A stretch of DNA of 36,794 nucleotides. Source: Pseudanabaena sp. M085S1SP2A07QC (GTDB lineage: Bacteria; Cyanobacteriota; Cyanobacteriia; Pseudanabaenales; Pseudanabaenaceae). The DNA lies in NCBI GenBank assembly GCA_020404895.1, contig JADBWK010000086.1:1-36794 (forward strand), given 5' to 3'. Shown here piece by piece: positions 1-9,293 of this stretch. The position numbers and the translations under genes are program-made. Each line of letters starts with the position of its first letter. Positions within the stretch are counted from its first letter, which is position 1. The notes below the pieces were generated by a model. It made no database searches. It was given only the letters and a program-made list of their open reading frames with translations, and had not been told where the DNA came from.

Positions 1-1023
1 ATGGCAAGAAATGCAACAAACGAATTATTACAAAAAGATAAAAAATCAAAAAGTGACGAGTTTTATACACAGCTTTCAGATATAGAAAGCGAATTACAGC
101 ATTATAAAAGTCATTTTGAAAATCAAGTAGTTTATTGCAATTGCGATGACCCCCGAATTAGTAAATTTTTTAATTATTTTGCCTCAAACTTCAAGGAATT
201 AGGTCTAAAAAAAATAATAACATCTTGTTATCGAGAACAAGTGAGAGATTCATTTAATATAGAAGAAGATAAAAATGGTTTTTTCTTTGAATATGTAGGT
301 ACAGAGAGAGAAAAAAATAAACCTATTCTAACTGACATTGTTTACTTTAATGGGGATGGGGACTTTCGTAGTCCTGAAAGCATTGAACTATTAAAGAAGT
401 CCGACATTGTTGTTACTAATCCCCCATTTTCATTATTCAGAGAATATGTAGCTCAATTAGTTAAATACGATAAAAAATTTTTGATAATTGGCAATGTTAA
501 TGCAATCACCTATAAAGAAATTTTCAAACTAATTAAAGAAAACAAAGTGTGGTTAGGAATAAATCTTGGTAGAGGTATTTCTGGTTTCATTGTTCCCGAA
601 CACTATGAACTTTATGGGACAGAGGCTCGTATTGATAATTCTGGGAATAGAATAGTTTCTCCAAATAACTGTTTATGGTTAACAAACTTAGACACATCAA
701 AACGACATGAAGATATTGCTCTCACAAAAAGATATTTTGGAAACGAAGATGAATATCCAAAATATGACAATTATGATGGAATTAATGTAAATAAAACACA
801 AGATATTCCATTAGACTTCAAGGGGGTTATGGGTGTACCAATAACATTTTTACATAAATTCAATCCCGATCAGTTTGAAATAATTAAATTCAGAAAAGGG
901 AATGATGAAAAAGATTTATCGATAAGTGGGAAATGTCCGTATTTTAGAATTTTAATCAAAAACAAACGAATACAAACTGAACTAATTAAAAGTAAAGGAA
1001 TGCCAACACTTATTACTGTATAA
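1..1023 (+). CDS. EcoRI-type adenine-specific DNA methyltransferase
   Basis: Predicted SAM-dependent N6-adenine DNA methyltransferase of the M.EcoRI family. The start MARNATNELLQKDKKSKSDE resembles my recollection of the M.EcoRI N-terminus, so the ATG at base 1 is probably the true start even though it is at the window edge. Catalytic motif IV is NPPF at residues 140-143; the DEFYTQ and CNCDDP segments are also family-like. The 340-residue length is close to the family's usual ~330. No endonuclease gene is visible in the window, so the enzyme is solitary unless its partner lies upstream. The gene is strikingly AT-rich and lacks GCGATCGC sites, unlike everything after base 1650, which suggests horizontal transfer. 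GAATTC specificity is inferred from the family only. Confidence 0.88.
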   Translation: MARNATNELLQKDKKSKSDEFYTQLSDIESELQHYKSHFENQVVYCNCDDPRISKFFNYFASNFKELGLKKIITSCYREQVRDSFNIEEDKNGFFFEYVGTEREKNKPILTDIVYFNGDGDFRSPESIELLKKSDIVVTNPPFSLFREYVAQLVKYDKKFLIIGNVNAITYKEIFKLIKENKVWLGINLGRGISGFIVPEHYELYGTEARIDNSGNRIVSPNNCLWLTNLDTSKRHEDIALTKRYFGNEDEYPKYDNYDGINVNKTQDIPLDFKGVMGVPITFLHKFNPDQFEIIKFRKGNDEKDLSISGKCPYFRILIKNKRIQTELIKSKGMPTLITV

Positions 1024-1295
1024 ATGGCATTGAAACGACATTATACTTATCCGTTGAAAATATGAAAAATAAAAAATAATGTATAAAAATATCGTTGCAT
1101 CGCACGGTGAAATCAATTGTTATGCCAAACCCGATACACTCGATAAAGTTGTCTATTTTTATTCATGACTAAGCACTCAAAGATGATTTGCTTTATTGAT
1201 AAGTTCCGAGAGATTATTGGTAAACCTTTAACTTTTTTAGGATACTTTGCCATCCTAATACGACTGTAGAAGAAAAAGGAGAACGCATAGTTAAG
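1024..1295. other. gene-free stretch after the methyltransferase
   Basis: AT-rich sequence with only short open frames in any direction and no protein I recognise. It carries no HIP1 octamer and probably belongs to the same acquired segment as the methyltransferase. It may be the decayed remains of a further gene, but I cannot name one. Confidence 0.4.
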
Positions 1296-1511
1296 TCAAC
1301 CTTTTCTTTCTACATTTATTCGCATTTTAAGAATTGCAATCGCGTTTGCTTGTTTAGTTTGTTTTACTTGTTGGAGATGCTTGGAATCGTTGTAATCACC
1401 TAAACCGCTCAGTACAAATCTTTTCTTTCTATGTTCAAATGAGATCGCAATAGTCTCGTTATTGTTAAACACTGGCATCTGTCTCTCCAAGGGTAGGAGA
1501 GTTGTCAGCAA
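1296..1511 (-). pseudogene. possible N-terminal scrap of a phage-type integrase
   Basis: A 71-codon open frame. Its middle, with ISFEHRKKRFVLSGLGDYND followed by a Lys/Gln-rich helix (KHLQQVKQTKQANAIAIL), resembles the Arm-DNA-binding domain at the N-terminus of cyanobacterial tyrosine recombinases (pattern kRy-slGL-D...A...A..I..DI). There is no catalytic domain, so at best this is a remnant. Its position between a foreign-looking methyltransferase gene and ordinary chromosome would suit the border of an integrated element. The family call rests on a short pattern. It could equally be an unrelated small protein or a chance frame. Confidence 0.3.
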
Positions 1512-1514
1512 TTT

Positions 1515-1569
1515 ATTGAGGTTTTTATTGATGTTTCTAGTCTAGAAAGTATAGATTAAAAACCTCAAT
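1515..1569. repeat. inverted repeat with inner palindrome
   Basis: Arms of 13 bp (1515-1527 and 1557-1569, core TTGAGGTTTTTA) are perfectly complementary. The spacer holds a second palindrome, TTTCTAG-t-CTAGAAA, around 1534-1548. It could be a bidirectional terminator or the end of a lost mobile element. Confidence 0.6.
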
Positions 1570-1621
1570 TAATCGGAATGTTGAGATTTGAACCCAAGCC
1601 CCCCCTACCCCAAAGATTAGT

Positions 1622-1640
1622 GGCGGCGCTTCGCGCCGCC
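1622..1640 (-). terminator. purN: GC-rich hairpin after purN
   Basis: 8-bp stem GGCGGCGC / GCGCCGCC closed by a TTC loop, 6 bases beyond the purN stop codon. The stem is strong, but no clear T-run follows on the minus strand, so terminator function is an inference. The GC-TTC-GC apex recurs in other hairpins of this window. Confidence 0.5.
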
Positions 1641-1645
1641 TAACC

Positions 1646-2266
1646 CTATTTCGGCAAAGATTGGGCATATTCAGCGATCGCTTCTGGATAAATAATATGC
1701 TCTTGAACTTGGATGCGCTTTTGGAGATCCTCTAGAGTGTCTTCTGGCAATACAGGAACCGCAGCTTGCTTGATAATTTTGCCGCTATCGACTTCGAGGC
1801 TAAGTAAGTGGACAGTACAACCTGTAATCTTTACTCTATAGTTAAAGGCTTGCTCGATCGCATGAATACCCTTAAAGCTTGGTAATAAACTGGGATGAAT
1901 ATTCAGAATACGCTCTGGGAAAGCATCGATTAAAACTTGGGTGACAATTCGCATCCAGCCTGCCATGATCACAAGATCGACATTGTATTGTTTGAGAATA
2001 TCGATAATCGCAAGATCGAGAGCTTTACGGGATTTATAGTCTCGGTGATTGACTAAAATTGCAGGAATATTAAACTTTTCGGCGCGTTGACGGGCAAATG
2101 CATCAGGTTCGTTATAGATGACAACTGCAATTTTAGCTTTCAGTTCTCCATTTACGATCGCCACAGCGATCGCCTCCAAATTACTACCACTTCCTGAAGC
2201 TAGCACGCCTAGAATCGCAACAGAATTGGAACTAGATGAATTGTCGGGTAGAACTAGCGAACTCAC
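1646..2266 (-). CDS. purN: phosphoribosylglycinamide formyltransferase
   Basis: Transfers the formyl group of 10-formyl-THF to GAR in de novo purine synthesis; cytoplasmic. The 206-residue product matches the family length plus a ~15-residue Ser-rich N-terminal extension (MSSLVLPDNSSSSNS). The fold starts at ILGVLASGSGSNLEA. The catalytic triad can be placed: N122 and H124 in NIHPSLLPSFKG and D160 in EVDSGKII. MAGWMRIV is also characteristic. If the extension is not translated, the start would lie further in, but no good internal ATG is available. The gene contains several HIP1 sites and is divergent from dusA across a 93-bp gap. Confidence 0.96.
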   Translation of the reverse strand: MSSLVLPDNSSSSNSVAILGVLASGSGSNLEAIAVAIVNGELKAKIAVVIYNEPDAFARQRAEKFNIPAILVNHRDYKSRKALDLAIIDILKQYNVDLVIMAGWMRIVTQVLIDAFPERILNIHPSLLPSFKGIHAIEQAFNYRVKITGCTVHLLSLEVDSGKIIKQAAVPVLPEDTLEDLQKRIQVQEHIIYPEAIAEYAQSLPK

Positions 2267-2318
2267 GAATCTTTAAGACCTCTAAACAAAAAGCGCAGAC
2301 ACAAGTTTACTATTATAG

Positions 2319-2339
2319 ATGCAGAGCGAAGCGCTGCAT
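2319..2339. repeat. small hairpin in the purN-dusA gap
   Basis: ATGCAG (2319-2324) pairs with CTGCAT (2334-2339); the apex contains GCGAAGC. It lies in the divergent promoter region, 21 bases before the dusA ATG, where it could influence the dusA leader. No function can be assigned. Confidence 0.45.
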
Positions 2340-2359
2340 TATATATAGCTAATTTTGCC

Positions 2360-3376
2360 ATGACTAGTTTATCGAAAATGTCGCTTGCTACGCCAGAAGT
2401 GAGCGATCGCCAACCCTATCCCCTCAGCATCGCGCCGATGATGGATCGTACTGATCGCCATTATCGCTATTTCATGCGCCAAATCACGATGCGGACTTTG
2501 CTATATACAGAAATGGTAACCAGTGCGGCGATTAAGCATGGCGATAAAGACTATCTATTAGGATTCTCTCCACTGGAAAATCCCCTTGCTTTACAAGTAG
2601 GCGGCGACAATCCTCAAGACCTAGCGGAATGCGCGAGGCTTGCTGAATCGATGGGTTATGACGAGATTAATTTGAATGTTGGCTGTCCTAGCGATCGCGT
2701 TCAGAGTGGACATTTTGGGGCTTGCTTGATGAAAACCCCCGATCGCGTGGCGAAATGTATTGAAGCAATGATTGCCGCCACTACAATTCCTGTATCAGTT
2801 AAGCATCGCATCGGAGTTGATGATTTAGATCGTTACGAAGACATGCAAAACTTTGTGCGGATTCTTGCAGAAGCAGGTTGTCAGCGCTTCTCAGTTCATG
2901 CAAGGAAAGCATGGCTACAGGGGCTAAGTCCCAAAGACAATCGCGAAGTTCCACCTTTGCGCTATGCCGATGTGCATCGCTTAAAGAAAGAATTCCCGCA
3001 TTTATTTATTGAAATCAATGGTGGATTTATAACTCTAGAACAAGCCCATGAACAGTTACAGTATGTCGATGCCGTGATGATTGGTCGTGCAGCCTATGAC
3101 AATCCCTATCTGTTTGCGATGTGCGATCGCGAGTTTTTTGGTGAAGAAGATCCTATTCATAGCCGTGTTGAGGTTGCCGAAGCGATGATTGAATATATTG
3201 ATCAATGGACAGCCAAAGGCTTGAGGTTACATAAAATCACTCGTCATATGTTGCAATTGTTCCACGGTCAGGCTGGTAGCCGAATCTGGAAACGAATTCT
3301 TACAGAGAAATCTTGTGTTGCTGGAGCAGGTTCTGAAGTAATTCGTGATGCGATCGCTGCCGTTAGTAGTTTGTGA
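2360..3376 (+). CDS. dusA: tRNA-dihydrouridine synthase A
   Basis: FMN-dependent TIM-barrel enzyme that reduces uridine to dihydrouridine in the tRNA D-loop (U20/U20a for DusA). The 338 residues include SIAPMMDRTDRHYR, the TEMVTSAA segment, and NLNVGCPSDRVQSGHFGACL. The expected catalytic cysteine is C122 in GACLM. SVKHRIGVDD, HARKAWLQGLSPKDN and the FMN-phosphate region INGGF...IGRAAYDNP follow. The HARKAWL(Q/N)GLSPKxNR signature separates DusA from DusB and DusC. The first ATG is used; the second Met (residue 7) is also possible because conservation begins near residue 20. A very long hairpin follows the stop. Confidence 0.95.
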   Translation: MTSLSKMSLATPEVSDRQPYPLSIAPMMDRTDRHYRYFMRQITMRTLLYTEMVTSAAIKHGDKDYLLGFSPLENPLALQVGGDNPQDLAECARLAESMGYDEINLNVGCPSDRVQSGHFGACLMKTPDRVAKCIEAMIAATTIPVSVKHRIGVDDLDRYEDMQNFVRILAEAGCQRFSVHARKAWLQGLSPKDNREVPPLRYADVHRLKKEFPHLFIEINGGFITLEQAHEQLQYVDAVMIGRAAYDNPYLFAMCDREFFGEEDPIHSRVEVAEAMIEYIDQWTAKGLRLHKITRHMLQLFHGQAGSRIWKRILTEKSCVAGAGSEVIRDAIAAVSSL

Positions 3377-3383
3377 CCAAACC

Positions 3384-3440
3384 AAACCCATATTTTTGTA
3401 AAAGCCATGCGAAGCATGGCTTTTACAAAAATATGGGTTT
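3384..3440. terminator. 27-bp perfect hairpin after dusA
   Basis: Arms 3384-3410 and 3414-3440 are fully complementary, closed by a GAA loop (apex GCGAAGC), with AAACCCA / TGGGTTT caps. It separates dusA from the convergent kinase pseudogene, and the last codon of that pseudogene lies at its edge. Likely a bidirectional terminator. It is far longer than a normal one and matches the capped-palindrome class found across this window. Confidence 0.75.
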
Positions 3441-6400
3441 TACTTCAGTACAAAGCTCTGCATGTTTGGTGAGTGAATGAGAATTGAGAGTAAAAACTCA
3501 GTAAACTCGTTGAGTTCGCTATCAGCATAGTTTTTGACAAAGTTGAAAGGGTTCCGTATCTCGTGAGCGATGCCCTCAGTAAGCGTACCTAAAGAGGCAA
3601 GCTTTTCTTGAGCAATAATCCGTTCTTGAGCATTTTTGAGTTCGTTAGTACGTTCTTTTACTCGCTGCTCAAGAGTTTGAGAGTAGTCTTCGAGTTGATG
3701 ATCAGCTTTCTCTAGCTTGCTATTCAATTGAGATAGTTCTTTTAAAAGCCGATCAAGCTCTAGTTCAGCTCGTTTGCGATCGCTGATATCAGTGTGTGTT
3801 CCCAACATACGCAATGGCTGTCCATTAGCATCCCATTCTACAATTTTACCAAGCGAGAGAATCCATTTCCAGTCACCATTTTTAGTGCGATGACGAAACT
3901 CTACTTTATAATGCGGAAGTGCACTATTTACATAATCTCGATAAGTTTTTGCAACTATTGCCAGATCATCTGGATGGAGTCTTTCAATCAATCCATCTAG
4001 CTCTAGTTTCCTGTAGCTCCTCAGGGCTATAGCCTAACATAGTGGCATATTCTGGACTGACAACAGTTTCTCCAGATTGAGGATTAAGGTCATAGAGTCC
4101 TTGATTGGCTGCGGTCAAGGCAAGGCGTAAACGTTCTTCACTGTCTTGCAGAGATATCTCTGCTTCTCGACGCGCTGTCACATCTCGATTACTGATCACC
4201 ACACCTGTGATTGAGCCATCGACTTCAAAATAAGGAGAATAGGTTGCACTAACAAATCGATTACCTGCTTTCATAAAATAGAACCAATCCCCGTAATCAG
4301 TTGTTTCGCCTGTAAGACATCGATCAAACCTTGGCTTGACAATGTTTTGGAACGTGCCATCGCCCATGACATCACAAATATAGCAATGTAAGCTTTGCTT
4401 AGGACATAAAACCCAAAAGATGGCAGAGCTTCGCTCTGCCATCTTTTGGGTTTTGAATTGTCCTATCTATCTCTTACGTTGCTATAGAAACGCCAACAAT
4501 CTCATTCAACTGTCGCTCATTCTGATCTAAATAAATTTGATTGACCAAGCGATACGTATAGTTTTGGTCAACCAGAGCCATCCCGACTGGAGCGATTTCC
4601 ACCATCCGCTGAAATTGTCTTGAGACAATTTCAGCTTGTTTGCGATCGGTAATATCACGCACTACACCGACAATTCTGAAACCATCACCCTCTTCTTTCT
4701 CACCAACTTTTCCATTTACAGCGACCCAACGTATCTCGCCATCATTAAGATTAATCCGATATTCAATGTTGTAAGGGGAATGTGTAGTAAAACTATGGTG
4801 AAGAGATTGAAACACTCGTTCTTGATCTTCGAGATGAACTAATTTTAAAAAGGCTTTGTGATCGCTAGCAAATGCTCCAGGCTCATAGCCAAAGATGGCT
4901 TCTGTCCTAGCTGACCAGATCCCTGTATCTAAGTTAGACTCCCAAGTTCCCATCTCCATCGCTTCGAGAGCCAATTGTAACCGCAGTTTCTCTGACTGAA
5001 GTTGTTGCTCTGAGCGTTTGCGATCGCTAATATCTTGAATAATGCCAATAAAATATTGCGGTTCTCCACTGGGGTTTCGAGCTAATGAGACAGTCAAATT
5101 CGCCTAAACAATCTCCCCATCTTTGCGGATGTACCGCTTTTCCATCGTAAAGCTTTGTAGTTCTCCTTTGACCAAAAGTCTAGCTTTTTCGTCGTCTTTA
5201 GCAAGGTCGTCAGGATGAGTTAATTCGGCAAAAGATTTAACTAACAATTCTGTTTCTGAATACCCCATAATGTCGCAGAATCTTTGGTTAATTTGCATAT
5301 ATCTCCCGTCCAAGCTATTTTGACAAATCCCAACGGCCGCTTGATCAAAGGTAGCTCGCAAACGTTCATTACTTTCGCCAAGGGCTATTTCAGCTCGTTT
5401 GCGATCGCTAATATCTTCATAACAACCGAGAACCCCGATTACCTCTCCTTGAGAATTTGATAAAGGGATTTTGCTATTACGAATCCAGATCTGATCCCCA
5501 TTTAGATTTCTAGTGAGTTCTTCATATCCCAATTTTGGGGTTTTAGTCTCTATGATTCTAGCGTCATCAGCGCGATAGAGATTAGCCCAATCATTCCAAG
5601 GTAGCTCAAAATCAGTTTTGCCGATAATTTGTTCGTCAGTTAGCTGATAGTCGTTGGCAAATGCTGGACTACAACCCAAAAAACGAGACTGTCGATCTTT
5701 CCAAAAGACCCGTTGGGGAATGGTGTCGAGTACAAGCTGCAACATATTGCGAGATTCTTGTAGGGCTTGAGTTCGTTCTTGGACCCGCTTTTCTAGGGTG
5801 GAATTCAATTGTTGTAGGTTTTCTAAAGTCTGTAATCTTTCTAACTCAGCGCCAGCACGGGCTGCAAAAAATTTTAGTAATATCTCAGCACGTTCAGGAT
5901 TAGCGATGGACTTACGACTGAGAATATTAAGAACACCAATCGTTTCGTTAAATTCATTTTTAAGTGCAAGACCCATGTAACTCTCAGATTCGTTTTGGGA
6001 AAGAAATTCATCTTGAGGGAAATAGTCTTGAACATTTTTAGGACAGTAATAAATACCCTGCTTGATTACTTCAGAACATGGGGTATTAGAAATCTCATAG
6101 GTTGCATTTGGCTGAAATTGTTGGTCATAGTAGACAGCTAATGTTTCTAGACTTTCCCCGACCTTTTTGTTAATACAGATATGCGATACGTCTAGAGCAA
6201 TGGCAATTTTCTCTGCTAAACAGACAAAAAAATCTGCACCAGTTACCGAAGCCGTACCTTCTATCAAGCTTTGGAGAGTTAGTTCCGTCTGTTTGCGATC
6301 GCTAATATCTATAGCAATTCCAGCTGTGCCTATGGGTTTATTGCGATCGCCAAAAACTGGCGTTTTAATTGTCTCAATCCATTGACAGTTCCCATCGGCT

Positions 6401-7134
6401 GTAATTAGTTTTTCCTCAACCCGTTTTTGTTTGCCAGATCTCATTACCTCAAAATCATCGCTGCGATAGGATTCAGCTACGTCTTGCTCCCAAATATCTA
6501 GATCAGTTAGTCCAACTAATTGAGAAATATCGTAGCCACAGGCTTGGGAAAATGACTCATTAACTACCAGAAATCGCCCTTCATGATCTTTGAGCCAAGC
6601 AATGTGAGGAATGTTATTTAGTAGTGAATATACCTGATTGTTTCTTTGTAGAACTAGATTTTCTAAGTTGGCATTTAAGGACTCAAGCTGAGAGTTTGCT
6701 TGCTGAAGGGATACCTGCTGTTGGGCAATTTTTTGTTCTTGTTTATAGCACCGCAGAGCTTCTGTCACCGTTAATTTAAGATCGACTTCACTCCAAGGTT
6801 TTGATATAAAGCGATAGAGACTACCATGATTGACCACATTGGCTATGGCTTCTGCGCTTGCTTGACCAGTCAGCATGACTTTTAAAATCTGAGGATGTCT
6901 GGCATGAAGTTCAATCAAGAATTGCTCTCCTTGCATATTCGGCATAATCTGATCAGCAATTACTAGGGGTATTTCTATCCCGTTCGACAATAGCTCTTCT
7001 ACCAAAGTCAATGCTTCTTCGCCACTTTCGGCGATCTCGATCGCATAGTCGGGAAAACATCTCATTAATTGACTTCTGAGGGTGATCAGAATATTAATTT
7101 CGTCATCCATGCAAAGGATTGTCATTCTATTCAT
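3440..7134 (-). pseudogene. disrupted hybrid sensor kinase (REC-PAS-GAF-PAS repeats-HisKA)
   Basis: Reads as one ancestral gene. The first 676 codons (7134-5104) are intact: receiver domain (acidic D10-D11, phosphoacceptor D61, T89, K112), PAS (~165-285), GAF (~290-435), coiled coil, PAS (~470-590) and the start of another PAS. Codon 677 is TAG where the pattern RKDGEIV-W-ANLTVSLARN expects Trp (TGG to TAG). The same frame continues through further PAS domains to a 104-bp MITE (4381-4484). Removing it with one TA restores GVSI-CDVMGDGTFQ in frame. A tandem ATTG duplication near 3986-3993 then shifts the frame (TGGATTGATTGAAAGA; expected W-I-E-R). The HisKA H-box ([12 protein letters not shown]) is present, but the ATPase domain is absent. 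A REC-PAS-GAF fragment could still be translated from the 5' part. Confidence 0.9.
4381..4484 (+). mobile_element. 104-bp MITE, copy 1 (inside the sensor kinase pseudogene)
   Basis: Flanked by TA duplications (4379-4380 and 4485-4486). Ends are TAGCAATGTAAG and the complement of TAGCAACGTAAG. The centre is a 22-bp perfect stem around a TTC loop, capped AAAACCCA / TGGGTTTT. Three further copies of the same length occur at 25568, 32341 and 36508. The ends match the IS630-type terminus at 36656, so that family's transposase probably mobilises it. Confidence 0.92.
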
Positions 7135-7192
7135 GGTTTCATCACCTTGCGAAGCTATGGTTTACACACAAGACTTATCTGCGACTATGTAA

Positions 7193-7285
7193 TAGGACTT
7201 ACGCAAAAACGCCCTGAAAGCCTCATTTTGCCGTAGGGGCAATTCATGAATTGCCCCTACGGCTCGTTCTTTTGCGTAAGTCCTA
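7193..7285. repeat. 93-bp palindromic repeat, copy A
   Basis: Begins TAGGACTTACGCAAAA and ends with its complement. The centre is a perfect palindrome over GGGGCAATTCATGAATTGCC. The left arm contains a non-pairing segment (ACGCCCTGAAAGCCTCATTT). A nearly identical 93-bp copy is at 25336 and a fully symmetric 78-bp copy at 10819. Probably a small non-autonomous mobile element. Confidence 0.8.
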
Positions 7286-7319
7286 CATAATTTATAGCGC
7301 TTTGCGCTTAAGCCAAAAC

Positions 7320-7370
7320 CAAGAAAATTATTGAAAGTGTTGCAAAGCAACACTTTCAATAATTTTCTTG
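7320..7370 (-). terminator. 24-bp perfect hairpin after rsmH
   Basis: Arms 7320-7343 and 7347-7370 pair completely around an AAA loop. It lies 38 bases beyond the rsmH stop, and on the minus strand it is followed by T-rich sequence, so termination of rsmH is plausible. A decayed relative of the same hairpin occurs at 28107-28130. Confidence 0.6.
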
Positions 7371-7408
7371 TGGTTCGTTTGATCGGTAGTTTCTGTAGTA
7401 TAAATTGA

Positions 7409-8272
7409 TTAAATCCTTTGGGCAATGCGTAACTTCGCCGATCGCGATCTAGGATTTGCACGAGTTTCTTCATCCGTAGCAATGATTACTTTTTTGGTGA
7501 GAACCTGTAAGCGCTCGTCTTCACGAAATGTATGCTTGACAATACGATCTTCCAAACTGTGGAATGTAATTACGGCAATCTTACCACCTGTTTTTAGCCA
7601 ATTTGGAGCCACTGCAAGCCATTTTTCGAGGCTTTCCAATTCACGATTTACGGCAATTCTCAGGGCTTGAAAAGTTCGCGTAGCGGGATGGATTCTACCA
7701 TGCCGATAACTAGCGGGGACGCAAGCAGAAATGGCATTAGCAAGTTCCAATGTGGTTTTAAAAGGACGCTTCTCCACAATTTGACGGGCAATTCGCCGCG
7801 AAAGTCTCTCTTCTCCCAGTTTAAAAAATATATCCGCAAGTTCTACTTCTTTATAGTGGTTGATAATTTCCGCAGCAGTCAGAGTTTGGCGATTATCCAT
7901 CCGCATATCAAGATCTCCTGACTCTCGGAAGCTAAACCCCCGCTCAGCAATATCAAATTGTGTTGAACTTACGCCCAAATCAGCAAGGATGCCATCAAAT
8001 TTCAAATCTAGCGAAGGCTTATATTCACAAAAGTTGCCCCGCCAAAAAGTTACTTGGTTTATATGATCTGCAAGTTTTGTGGTTGCCGCCGAGATCGCCA
8101 TTTCATCGCGATCGATCGCAACTAAACGCACATTTTCTGCCCCTTGCAAAATTAATGCGCTATGTCCACCACCGCCAACTGTGCAATCAAGGTACATACC
8201 TCCTGAAATAATCTCTAAACCTGCGATCGCTGGCTCGGCAAGGACGGGAACATGGTAAAACTGAGCAGTCAT
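7409..8272 (-). CDS. rsmH: 16S rRNA (cytosine-1402-N4)-methyltransferase
   Basis: SAM-dependent RsmH (MraW) that methylates C1402 in the ribosomal P-site region. The 287 residues begin with the family's [10 protein letters not shown]. The SAM-binding loop is [10 protein letters not shown] (residues ~29-38), with acidic AIDRDEMAI after it. [11 protein letters not shown] and [15 protein letters not shown] are diagnostic, as are [20 protein letters not shown] and [12 protein letters not shown] near the C-terminus. Length is slightly short of the usual ~300-310. In this organism the gene is not followed by ftsL/ftsI; it stands alone, divergent from ilvN across a 166-bp gap and followed by a long hairpin. 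Confidence 0.96.
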   Translation of the reverse strand: MTAQFYHVPVLAEPAIAGLEIISGGMYLDCTVGGGGHSALILQGAENVRLVAIDRDEMAISAATTKLADHINQVTFWRGNFCEYKPSLDLKFDGILADLGVSSTQFDIAERGFSFRESGDLDMRMDNRQTLTAAEIINHYKEVELADIFFKLGEERLSRRIARQIVEKRPFKTTLELANAISACVPASYRHGRIHPATRTFQALRIAVNRELESLEKWLAVAPNWLKTGGKIAVITFHSLEDRIVKHTFREDERLQVLTKKVIIATDEETRANPRSRSAKLRIAQRI

Positions 8273-8438
8273 ATTTTTGAAGTTTGAATATATTACCTAA
8301 GAGGGGCGTGAAGCAGCCCACTTAGTTTTGAGAGCAAAGCACCTTAATCGTTATCAATATGTATCTTGATAGTCGCAATAAGGTAACCAAAGTCATTAAT
8401 ATAGTCTACTGTGCTGTTTATTTGCCGAATTTGTCACC

Positions 8439-8978
8439 ATGAAACATACTCTCTCCGTTGTCGTCCAAGATGAGGCAGGCGTGCTGACCCGCATTGCTAG
8501 CTTGTTCGCCCGCCGAGGTTTTAATATCGAGAGCCTTGCGGTCGGGACTGCCGAGCAAGACGGATTTACGCGCATTACGATGGTGGTCTCTGGCGACGAT
8601 CACACGATTGAGCAAATCACGAAGCAGTTGCATAAACTGATCAATGTAATCACAATTCTTGACTTTACCGATATTCCTTGTGTTGAGCGCGAGTTGATGC
8701 TCGTTAAGGTAAATGCTGCGCCAAATGTGCGATCGGAAATTATTGAAATATCTCAGATTTTCCGCGCCCGTATTGTTGATGTGGCTGATGATTTCTTGAC
8801 AATCGAAGTGGTTGGCGATCCTGGGAAGATGGTGGCTATTTTGAAGATGTTAAACAAGTTTGGCATTCGCGAAATTGCGCGTACTGGCAAGGTTTCGTTA
8901 ACCCGCGAATCGGGGGTTAATACTGAATACCTCAAAATTTCCAAACACAGCTTAGGCAGCGCCGTCTCTAATTTCTAA
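8439..8978 (+). CDS. ilvN: acetolactate synthase small (regulatory) subunit
   Basis: Regulatory subunit of acetohydroxyacid synthase, the first committed enzyme of Val, Leu and Ile synthesis; it activates the catalytic subunit and binds valine. The 179 residues start directly with the ACT domain ([20 protein letters not shown], then [14 protein letters not shown], to ~residue 76), followed by the conserved C-terminal domain ([10 protein letters not shown] ... [16 protein letters not shown]). The catalytic subunit is not in this window, as is usual in cyanobacteria where the two genes are unlinked. A compact terminator follows. I see no leader-peptide attenuator upstream. Confidence 0.96.
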   Translation: MKHTLSVVVQDEAGVLTRIASLFARRGFNIESLAVGTAEQDGFTRITMVVSGDDHTIEQITKQLHKLINVITILDFTDIPCVERELMLVKVNAAPNVRSEIIEISQIFRARIVDVADDFLTIEVVGDPGKMVAILKMLNKFGIREIARTGKVSLTRESGVNTEYLKISKHSLGSAVSNF

Positions 8979-9016
8979 TTTTTAGCGATCGCGCTTTACT
9001 CAAATCTATAAATTTT

Positions 9017-9044
9017 AAAAGCCTCGCTATTTTGCGGGGCTTTT
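9017..9044 (+). terminator. ilvN: rho-independent terminator of ilvN
   Basis: AAAAGCC-T-CGC / GCG-G-GGCTTTT stem (9017-9027 with 9034-9044), with one T-G pair, a TATTTT loop and a T-run. It lies 39 bases after the ilvN stop. Confidence 0.85.
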
Positions 9045-9064
9045 ATAGCAATGATTGAGTAATA

Positions 9065-9176
9065 TAGCCTTAGCCACTTTTCTCAAGACAAATCAAAACC
9101 CAAATAGTGAGAGGCTGTGCGAAGCACAGCCTCTCACTATTTGGGTTTTATGTCCTAACAAGAATGGCGACAGCTA
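9065..9176 (+). mobile_element. 112-bp MITE, second family
   Basis: TA duplications at 9063-9064 and 9177-9178. Imperfect terminal repeats are TAGCCTTAGCCA and, from the other end, TAGCTGTCGCCA. The core is a 26-bp perfect stem around a GAA loop, with AAAACCCA / TGGGTTTT caps as in the 104-bp family but a different stem sequence. One arm of a relative is found at 36614-36653. Confidence 0.8.
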
Positions 9177-9279
9177 TACCAAAGCACAAAATTGCTACGC
9201 CATTTTGTGCTTGTAAAACCCTTGCTGGATTTGGGTTTCAACTCACAGAAGTGTCGTCCAACTTTTGTGAATTGGTATA
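9175..9279. repeat. MITE-like element bounded by TATACCAA repeats
   Basis: Left end TATACCAAAGCACAAAAT and right end (complement) TATACCAATTCACAAAAG define about 105 bp. Inside are an 11-bp hairpin (9182-9192 / 9202-9212) and a second palindromic half around GTGTCGTC. The right-end sequence recurs at about 12803-12827 without a partner. It abuts the 112-bp MITE directly. Confidence 0.6.
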
Positions 9280-9293
9280 ATGTAGGGAAATCA

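Noticed and set aside
7162-7482. 106-codon minus-strand frame past the end of rsmH
   Set aside because: It runs through the rsmH 3' end in another frame, a hairpin and the 93-bp palindrome; no protein-like conservation.
8273-8438. Possible attenuator, riboswitch or small RNA before ilvN
   Set aside because: No run of Val/Leu/Ile codons, no conserved aptamer pattern and no terminator/antiterminator pair visible.
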